DNA of 20,449 nt from an uncultured Oscillospiraceae bacterium (GTDB lineage: Bacteria > Bacillota > Clostridia > Oscillospirales > Acutalibacteraceae): NCBI GenBank assembly GCA_900543555.1, contig UQRL01000045.1, positions 1 through 20,449 on the forward strand, written 5' to 3'. This document shows positions 15,031-20,449 of the stretch, one piece after another (position 1 is the first letter of the stretch; every line of letters begins with the position of its first letter). The notes beneath the pieces were generated by a model. The model was not told where the DNA came from, searched no databases, and saw nothing but the letters and a program-made list of their open reading frames with translations. Made by a program: the position numbers and the translations under genes.

Positions 15031-16365
15031 TTACTTCGCCCTCCTCCACCTGCCGGTGCGGTACTCGAAAAAGCTGATGAGGTAGTTCACCAGCCAGCCT
15101 ACGGGCACGGCCATCCACACGAACTGGATGCCGAACCGGGGGGCCAGGGTCACAGCCAGCACCACCCGCAGGCCCAGATTCACCAGATTCGCCACGGTAA
15201 AGAGGGTCATGTCCCCGGCGCCCCGCAGCACGCCGTCGGAGATCATCTTCAAGCCGATGAGCACATAGAACCAGCCCATGAACCGGGTGCAGGCCATGCC
15301 CGTCTCAAAGGCCACCGCAGAGCCCCCGTCCTCCATGAACAGGGAGATCAGCGGCCGGGCCAGCAGCTGCACCACCAGGCAAAGCGCCGCCGCGATGGCG
15401 AACACGATGCCGTAGCTGGCCCGGTAGCCGGCCTTGACCCGCTCCGGCTGGCCCGCGCCCAGATTTTGGGCCGTGTAAGAGGAGATGGCGTTGCCCATGG
15501 CGCTCATGGGCACGATGCACACGCTCTCGATGCGCATGGCCGCCGAATAGCCCGCCAGCATTTGAGAGCCGAAGCTGTTCACCACGGACTGGACCAGCAT
15601 CATGCCGATGGACACGGTGGACTGCTGCAAAATGGAGGGCAGGGCCACCTTCGCCATATTTTTCAGCTCTGCCACATCGAAAAGGCGGCCGGAAAGGCTG
15701 CCCGGATAGGCTCTCAGCTCCTTCAAAAAAATGCAGAAGGACAGCACCGCGGAAATGCCCTGGGCGATGAGGGTGGCCCAGGCCGCCCCCGCCACGCCCA
15801 TTTGCAGAGGGCCCACCATGTAGATATCCAGGGCCACGTTGAGCACGGAGGAGAAAATGAGCAGGTACAAAGGGATGCGGGACCGCCCCAGGGCGTTGAA
15901 CATGGAGGACAGCACGTTGTACATGAACAGGAAGGGCAGGCCCAAAAAGTAGATGTTCAGGTAGGTGGTGGCGTCGTCCAGGATGTTTTCCGGGGTGCGC
16001 AGCAGCACCATGATCTGGCGGCTGAGGGAGAGCCCAACCCCGCCCAGCAGAAGGCTGATGCCGAGGAAGGAAAGCAGCGCCGTAGAGACCGAACGCTTCA
16101 TGCGGGCATACTCCCGGCTGCCAAAGGTCCGGCTGGTGATAACCGAAGCCCCCACTCCCCCGCCGATGGCGATAGAGATGAACACGTTGGTCAGGGAGTA
16201 AGAGGCGCCCACCGCCGCCAGAGCGTCCTCCCCCACCAGGCGGCCTACAATGGCGGAGTCCGCCATGGTGTACACCTGCTGGAAGAAGTTGCCCAGCATC
16301 ATGGGCAGCGCGAAGATCAACAGCGCCGCGGCGGGGCGCTTGCGTATCAGGTATTCTTTTTCCAT
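15031..16365 (-). CDS. MATE family efflux transporter
   Basis: This 444-residue membrane protein has the twelve-helix, two-bundle pattern of MATE (multidrug and toxic compound extrusion) transporters. The N-terminal signature LPMMLGNFFQQVYTMADSAIVGRLVGEDALAAVGAS occupies about residues 20-55, and a similar pattern (LPSILQQSTVSIGMMLVQSVVNSFG) opens the second half. It exports cationic compounds or metabolites using a sodium or proton gradient. The ATG at 16365 is chosen, with GGAAGGAAGG upstream; a GTG at 16398 would add eleven polar residues. It has its own near-consensus promoter, so its link with the fermentation genes around it may be only positional. Substrate unknown. Confidence 0.92.
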   Translation of the reverse strand: MEKEYLIRKRPAAALLIFALPMMLGNFFQQVYTMADSAIVGRLVGEDALAAVGASYSLTNVFISIAIGGGVGASVITSRTFGSREYARMKRSVSTALLSFLGISLLLGGVGLSLSRQIMVLLRTPENILDDATTYLNIYFLGLPFLFMYNVLSSMFNALGRSRIPLYLLIFSSVLNVALDIYMVGPLQMGVAGAAWATLIAQGISAVLSFCIFLKELRAYPGSLSGRLFDVAELKNMAKVALPSILQQSTVSIGMMLVQSVVNSFGSQMLAGYSAAMRIESVCIVPMSAMGNAISSYTAQNLGAGQPERVKAGYRASYGIVFAIAAALCLVVQLLARPLISLFMEDGGSAVAFETGMACTRFMGWFYVLIGLKMISDGVLRGAGDMTLFTVANLVNLGLRVVLAVTLAPRFGIQFVWMAVPVGWLVNYLISFFEYRTGRWRRAK

Positions 16366-16434
16366 TCCTTGCGTTCCTTCCTTCCCAGTCTCCTGCACGG
16401 CGCAGGAACTTACAGATTCTATGAAATCAACCGT

Positions 16435-16463
16435 ATTATACCTGAGAAGAAGGCTTCCGTCAA
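16435..16463 (-). promoter_or_regulatory. promoter of the MATE transporter gene
   Basis: On the minus strand TTGACG (16463-16458) and TATAAT (16440-16435) are 17 bases apart. It lies between the paaK stop and the MATE start, about 70 bases before the ATG, so the transporter can be expressed apart from paaK. Confidence 0.75.
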
Positions 16464-16471
16464 ACAGGGGC

Positions 16472-17773
16472 TCACAGCTTGCGCCGGTCGATAACGCGCT
16501 TGGCCTTGCCCTCGCTGCGCTCGATGGACTTGGGCTCTAAGAGGGTGATCTTAGCGGCGATGTTCAAGGTGGAGTGGAGGGCATCCGCAATGGTGCGCTC
16601 CACCCGCTCCAGGCTGCGGACCGTGTCGGAGAACATGCTTTCGTTCATCTCCACCTGCACTTCCAGGGTGTCCAGGTTGTTCTTTCGGTCCACGATCATG
16701 CGGTAGTTGGGGTCCATGCCCAAATCCAGCAGCACGCTCTCGATCTGGGAGGGGAACACATTGATGCCCCGGATGATGAGCATGTCATCGGTGCGGCCCT
16801 TGGGCTTGGTCATCCGCACGGTGGTGCGGCCACAGGCGCATTTCTCATGGGTGAGGGAGCAGATATCCCGGGTGCGGTAGCGGATGAGGGGCAGGGCCTC
16901 TTTGCCGATGCAGGTGAACACCAGCTCCCCTTCTTCCCCATCGGGCAGCTGTTCGCCGGTGACGGGGTCGATGATCTCCGGGTAGAAGAAGTCCTCTTGG
17001 ACGTGCATGCCCGCCTGCTCCTCGCACTCGCAGGAGACGCCGGGGCCCGCGATCTCCGAAAGGCCGTAGATGTCGAAAGCCCGGATGGCCAGGGCTTTTT
17101 CAATCTCCCGGCGCATCTCCTCGGTCCAGGGCTCCGCACCGAAGATGCCAATGCGCAGCCGCAGGCTCTTGGGGTCGATGCCCTTTTCCCGCACTGTCTC
17201 GCCGATGTACATGGCATAGCTGGGGGTGCAGGCCAGGATGTCGGAGCCGTAATCCTGCAGAATCTGCACCTGGCGGCTGGTGTTGCCGGAGGAGACGGGG
17301 ATGACGGTGGCGCCCATCTTCTCGGCGCCGTCGTGCAGCCCCAGGCCGCCGGTGAACAGGCCGTAGCCATAAGAGACGTGGATAAAGTCCTCGTGGGTGC
17401 CGCCGCAGCCCACAATGGCCCGTGCCGCGCTGCGGGCCCAGATATCCAGGTCGTTCTGGGTGTAGGCCACCACGGTCTGCTTGCCCGTGGTGCCCGAAGA
17501 GGCGTGAACCCGGGCCAGGTCATCCCGGGGGACGGCGATCAGGCCGAAGGGATAGGTGTCCCGCAGGTCCTGCTTGGTGGTGAAGGGAAGCTTGGTAAGG
17601 TCGTCGATGGAGCGGATATCCTCGGGCTTCAGGCCCATCTCGTCGAACCGCTTTTTGTACAGGGGCACATGGTCATAGCAGCGCTTAACCATCTCCGCCA
17701 GCCGCTGGGACTGGATCTCCCGCAGGGTCTCCCGGGAGGCGCACTCAATTTCGGGCTCATAATAGTTTGGCAT
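16472..17773 (-). CDS. paaK: phenylacetate-CoA ligase family enzyme
   Basis: This 433-residue acyl-adenylating enzyme has the size usual for PaaK, which forms an aryl-CoA thioester from an aryl acid, ATP and CoA through an acyl-AMP. The nucleotide loop SSGTTGK is at 92-98. IYGLSEIAGPGVSCEC follows in the central domain, and RTRDICSLTHEKCACGRT leads to the hinge and C-terminal domain (KGRTDDMLIIRGINVFPSQIE). The ATG at 17773 has AAAGGA 11 bases upstream; a GTG at 17806 is in frame but poorly placed. Next to iorAB it would act on phenylacetate, 4-hydroxyphenylacetate or indoleacetate, either recapturing them as CoA esters or running in reverse; direction and substrate are inferred. A terminator lies between iorB and this gene, and no clear promoter of its own was found. 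Confidence 0.92.
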   Translation of the reverse strand: MPNYYEPEIECASRETLREIQSQRLAEMVKRCYDHVPLYKKRFDEMGLKPEDIRSIDDLTKLPFTTKQDLRDTYPFGLIAVPRDDLARVHASSGTTGKQTVVAYTQNDLDIWARSAARAIVGCGGTHEDFIHVSYGYGLFTGGLGLHDGAEKMGATVIPVSSGNTSRQVQILQDYGSDILACTPSYAMYIGETVREKGIDPKSLRLRIGIFGAEPWTEEMRREIEKALAIRAFDIYGLSEIAGPGVSCECEEQAGMHVQEDFFYPEIIDPVTGEQLPDGEEGELVFTCIGKEALPLIRYRTRDICSLTHEKCACGRTTVRMTKPKGRTDDMLIIRGINVFPSQIESVLLDLGMDPNYRMIVDRKNNLDTLEVQVEMNESMFSDTVRSLERVERTIADALHSTLNIAAKITLLEPKSIERSEGKAKRVIDRRKL

Positions 17774-17833
17774 AGGTGAACTGTTCCTTTCTCTGCTGTA
17801 TTTCACTCCGGGGAAAGCCCCGGCGGCTTTTAC

Positions 17834-17857
17834 AAAAAAGGCAGGCTTGCGCCTGCC
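17834..17857 (-). terminator. terminator after iorB
   Basis: GGCAGGC (17840-17846) pairs with GCCTGCC (17851-17857) around TTGC. On the minus strand the stem is followed by TTTTTT (17839-17834). It starts nine bases past the iorB stop and precedes paaK, so paaK depends on read-through or a promoter I could not recognise. Confidence 0.75.
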
Positions 17858-17865
17858 CGGCAGCT

Positions 17866-18435
17866 TTAGGCCTGCCAGCCCAATTCAAAGGCCTTCCTGT
17901 TCATTTCCAAGAACTTGGGCGGAACGCAGCGCTCCACAGCGGAGAGCCACGCCTCCTTTTCCCCGCCCAGGCGCTGTGCCATGGCGCCGATGAGCACCAC
18001 GTTGACCGCCTTCTGGGAGCCAGCCTCTTCCGCCAGTTTCAGGGCGTCCACCGCCAGGACGTTGACGCCCTTTTCCTCCATTTCAGAGAGCAGGTCCTGG
18101 GGATACTCCTTTTCCCCGGTGACCACGGGCATGGGGTCGATCTTCTGGGTGCTGGTGACCACAGTGCCCCCCTCTTTCAGATAGGGAAGGAACCGGGCGG
18201 CTTCCAGCTGCTCGAAGGCCAGGACGATATCGGCCTCGCCTGTTTCGATGATGGGGGAATAGACCTTGTCCCCATAGCGGACATAGGTGACGACAGAGCC
18301 GCCCCGCTGGCTCATGCCGTGGACCTCGCTGACCTTTACGTCATAGCCCTGGTCCATCATGGCGTCGCCCAAAATGCGGCTGGCAAGCAGGGTGCCCTGC
18401 CCGCCCACGCCGACGATCATAACGCTTTTGTTCAT
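17866..18435 (-). CDS. iorB: indolepyruvate ferredoxin oxidoreductase, beta (gamma-domain) subunit
   Basis: This 189-residue protein is the small subunit of the IorAB complex, which decarboxylates indolepyruvate, phenylpyruvate or hydroxyphenylpyruvate to the aryl-acetyl-CoA while reducing ferredoxin in the cytoplasm. It is a single gamma-type domain of the 2-oxoacid:ferredoxin oxidoreductase family. GVGGQGTLLASRIL (9-22) and EVHGMSQRGGSV (37-48) are the family's CoA/interface motifs. Full family length. The ATG at 18435 has AAGGTGA five bases upstream; the GTG at 18444 lies inside that site. It follows iorA on the same strand, but a hairpin-rich stretch of about 260 bases separates them, unlike the tight spacing common for this pair. 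Confidence 0.93.
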   Translation of the reverse strand: MNKSVMIVGVGGQGTLLASRILGDAMMDQGYDVKVSEVHGMSQRGGSVVTYVRYGDKVYSPIIETGEADIVLAFEQLEAARFLPYLKEGGTVVTSTQKIDPMPVVTGEKEYPQDLLSEMEEKGVNVLAVDALKLAEEAGSQKAVNVVLIGAMAQRLGGEKEAWLSAVERCVPPKFLEMNRKAFELGWQA

Positions 18436-18476
18436 AAATATCACCTTCGGTGTTGAAATGGTAGTTTGAAAAAGAG

Positions 18477-18697
18477 TGACCGCGAAGCGGAGGAAAAGTT
18501 TTTGATAAAACTTTTTTCAAAAAGTTTTTCAGGGTTTGGGGTGAAACCCCAAGGTCTTTCCTCCTGAGAAAACAGCGCAGGAAGGGGAGGCAAAAAAGGC
18601 CCTTGGCCTGTTTTGCCTGGGGAAACCCTCGCCGGGGGTTTCCCCAAAGCGCGCCCTTGGGGCGTGCTTCTAAATCGCCTGTTGGAAACAGCGGAGC
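18477..18697. repeat. hairpin-rich intergenic element between iorA and iorB
   Basis: No gene fits here. The stretch is a chain of inverted repeats. 18494-18502 pairs with 18507-18515, or alternatively 18507-18516 pairs with 18519-18528 (both built from AAAAGTTTT). TTGGGG/CCCCAA pair at 18536-18552. A nested 8+5 bp hairpin runs from 18588 to 18618. A perfect 10-bp stem GGGGAAACCC/GGGTTTCCCC lies at 18619-18645, and a 10-bp stem with one wobble at 18647-18669. It looks like an interspersed, possibly mobile, intergenic repeat rather than a classical riboswitch. That it recurs elsewhere in the genome is a guess. Confidence 0.5.
18592..18609 (-). terminator. possible terminator inside the iorA-iorB gap
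   Basis: On the minus strand AGGCC-AAG-GGCCT is followed by a T run (18597-18592), with flanking A/T pairs extending the stem. It could reduce transcription from iorA into iorB. The GC core is short, so strength is uncertain. Confidence 0.4.
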
Positions 18698-20422
18698 TTA
18701 CCCGATGGCCCCCTTGGGGCACAGGCCTTTACACACGCCGCAGCCCACGCACTGGGTGCCGTCGATGACAGCCTTGCCCTCCCGGTAGCTGATGGCCGGG
18801 CAACCGATGCCCAAGCAGGCCTTGCAGCCGATGCACTTGTCCTGGTCCACAGAAAGGGGCGGGTTATGCTTGACGTATTTCAGCAGGGCGCAGGGGCGGC
18901 GGCTGATGATCACCGAGGGCTCCTCGGCGGCCAGCTCTTCCTTCAGCACCCGGGTGACTTCCTTCAGATCATAGGGGTCCACCACGGCGACGCGGTGGAT
19001 GCCGATGGCGTGGCACAGGGCTTCCAGGTCCACGGCGGTGGCGGGCTCGCCCTTGATGTTGTAGCCGGTGGTGGGGTTTTGCTGGTGGCCGGTCATGCCG
19101 GTGATGGAGTTGTCCAGCACGATGACCACGGAGTTGGAACGGTTATAGGCGATGTCGATGAGGCTGGTGATGCCGGAGTGGGCAAAGGTGGAGTCGCCGA
19201 TGACCGCCACGCTCTTTTTCTCCCCTTCCGCTCCCCGGGCTTTGTTGTAGCCGTGGAGGGCGGACACGGAGGCGCCCATACAGATACAGGAATCCATGGC
19301 GCCCAGGGGAGCGCTGGCCCCCAGGGTATAGCAGCCGATGTCTCCGCTGACGTAGACCTTCTCCCGCTTTAAGGCGTAGAACACGCCCCGGTGGGGACAT
19401 CCGCAGCACATGACCGGCGGCCGCACGGGTATCTCCGCCTCCAGGGAGAGGGACCTCTCCTCCTCCCCTGTGAGGAGCTTCTTGATGAGCTTCTGAGAGA
19501 ACTCTCCGCAGCGGGGGAACAGTGCCTTGCCGGTGACTTCCACCCCCAGGGCCTTGCAATGGGTCTCGATGAAGTCGTCCAGCTCCTCCACCACATAGAC
19601 CTTCTCGCACTTGGCGGCAAAGTCCCGGATGAGCTGTTCGGGAAGGGGCCACACCAGGCCCAGCTTCAAATAGTTGACTGTGTCCCCCATGGCCTCTTTC
19701 ACATACTGGTAGGGGGTGCCCGCGGCGATGACGCCGATCTTCGCGCCGTTGTCCTCGATTTTATTCAAAGAGGTGGTCTCCGCGTAAGCCACCAGCGTGC
19801 GGGTGCGGGCTTCCACCTTCTCGTGCTTGGGCCGGGCAAAGGCGGGCAGCATGACGTTTTTGGCGGGGTCCTTTTTATACTCCTTCAAGGGCAGCTCTTT
19901 CCGCTCCCCATCCTCCACGATGGAGCGGGAATGGGCAATGCGGGTGGTCAGCCGCAGGATGACCGGGGTGTCGAACTGCTCGGAGAGCTCGTAGGCCAGC
20001 TTGGTAAAGTCCCGGCATTCCTTGGAGTCGGCGGGCTCCACCATGGGGACCTTGGCGGCCCGGGCATAGTTGCGGGAGTCCTGCTCGTTCTGGGAGGAGT
20101 GCATGCCGGGGTCATCGGCCACGGCCAGCACCATGCCGCCGTTTACGCCGATGTAGCTCATGGTGAACAGGGGGTCGGCGGCCACATTCAGGCCCACATG
20201 CTTCATGGCGCAGAAGGACCGGGCCCCGCCGATGGAGGCGCCGCAGGCGGTTTCGGTGGCCACCTTTTCATTGGGGGCCCACTCGCAGTAGATTTCGGGG
20301 TATTTCACGGCGGCCTCGGTGATCTCGGTGCTGGGGGTGCCGGGATAGGCGGACACCACCCGCACACCGGCCTCATACAGGCCGCGGGCAACGGCTTCGT
20401 TGCCCAGGTAGAGATGTTTCAT
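18698..20422 (-). CDS. iorA: indolepyruvate ferredoxin oxidoreductase, alpha subunit
   Basis: This 574-residue large subunit is complete. The N-terminal pyrimidine-binding domain starts with GNEAVARGLYEAGVRVVSAYPGTPSTEI (7-34). The central thiamine diphosphate domain has CCGCPHRGVFYAL (339-351) and GDSTFAHSG...VLDNSITGMTGHQ (409-447), with D410 and N438 as expected cofactor contacts. The C-terminal ferredoxin domain has two [4Fe-4S] motifs, C530/533/536/541 and C558/561/564/568. With IorB it oxidises aryl or indole pyruvates to acyl-CoA and reduces ferredoxin, the energy-conserving step in aromatic amino acid fermentation. The ATG at 20422 has GAGGAAG seven bases upstream. The promoter lies beyond the window or in its last bases, so upstream operon partners cannot be judged. 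Confidence 0.95.
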   Translation of the reverse strand: MKHLYLGNEAVARGLYEAGVRVVSAYPGTPSTEITEAAVKYPEIYCEWAPNEKVATETACGASIGGARSFCAMKHVGLNVAADPLFTMSYIGVNGGMVLAVADDPGMHSSQNEQDSRNYARAAKVPMVEPADSKECRDFTKLAYELSEQFDTPVILRLTTRIAHSRSIVEDGERKELPLKEYKKDPAKNVMLPAFARPKHEKVEARTRTLVAYAETTSLNKIEDNGAKIGVIAAGTPYQYVKEAMGDTVNYLKLGLVWPLPEQLIRDFAAKCEKVYVVEELDDFIETHCKALGVEVTGKALFPRCGEFSQKLIKKLLTGEEERSLSLEAEIPVRPPVMCCGCPHRGVFYALKREKVYVSGDIGCYTLGASAPLGAMDSCICMGASVSALHGYNKARGAEGEKKSVAVIGDSTFAHSGITSLIDIAYNRSNSVVIVLDNSITGMTGHQQNPTTGYNIKGEPATAVDLEALCHAIGIHRVAVVDPYDLKEVTRVLKEELAAEEPSVIISRRPCALLKYVKHNPPLSVDQDKCIGCKACLGIGCPAISYREGKAVIDGTQCVGCGVCKGLCPKGAIG

Positions 20423-20449
20423 GAAAGATCTTCCTCTCCAGTAGATACT

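Overview
The window is a GC-rich stretch of a Gram-positive, probably spore-forming anaerobe of the Clostridia. The clues are an intact sporulation sigma factor of the SigK type with a hydrophobic pro-sequence, strong GGAGG-type ribosome binding sites, a lipobox lipoprotein as transporter receptor, ferredoxin-linked 2-oxoacid oxidoreductase genes, and PepF. GC-ending codons dominate, which fits gut Oscillospiraceae (Flavonifractor/Intestinimonas-like). That placement is an inference; no rRNA or marker gene is present. No rRNA, tRNA, CRISPR array, insertion sequence or phage gene was seen.

Left block (1-4200). A minus-strand operon reads GT28/MGDG-synthase-like glycosyltransferase -> divergent PlsY-like acyltransferase -> radical SAM enzyme with extra cysteines, closed by a terminator at 18-51. 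A TetR-type regulator is divergently transcribed. The intergenic region holds back-to-back promoters and a near-perfect 16-bp palindrome (3514-3529), the best operator candidate. Two of the three genes point to glycerolipids, so a regulated membrane-lipid modification pathway is the simplest reading, but the radical SAM substrate is unknown.

Middle block (4199-14293). sigK (minus) and pepF (plus) are divergent. They are followed by a complete peptide-type ABC importer on the plus strand: lipoprotein receptor, OppB-type permease, OppC-type permease, OppD, OppF and a 68-aa membrane protein. The operon has a strong promoter (6950-6978), an internal terminator after the receptor gene and a strong final terminator. 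The outstanding feature is the OppC-type permease (10148-11962). Between its first membrane helix and the conserved GTDxLGRD segment it carries about 270 residues of seven RCC1-like repeats. These should form a seven-bladed beta-propeller on the outer face of the membrane, where the receptor docks.

Right block (14319-20449), all on the minus strand: iorA, iorB, paaK, a MATE exporter and a double-ACT-domain protein. IorAB oxidises aryl or indole pyruvates to acyl-CoA with ferredoxin, and PaaK interconverts aryl acids and their CoA esters, so the group points to aromatic amino acid fermentation. The MATE and ACT genes have their own consensus promoters. A terminator separates iorB from paaK. 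An unusual hairpin-rich 260-bp element lies between iorA and iorB.
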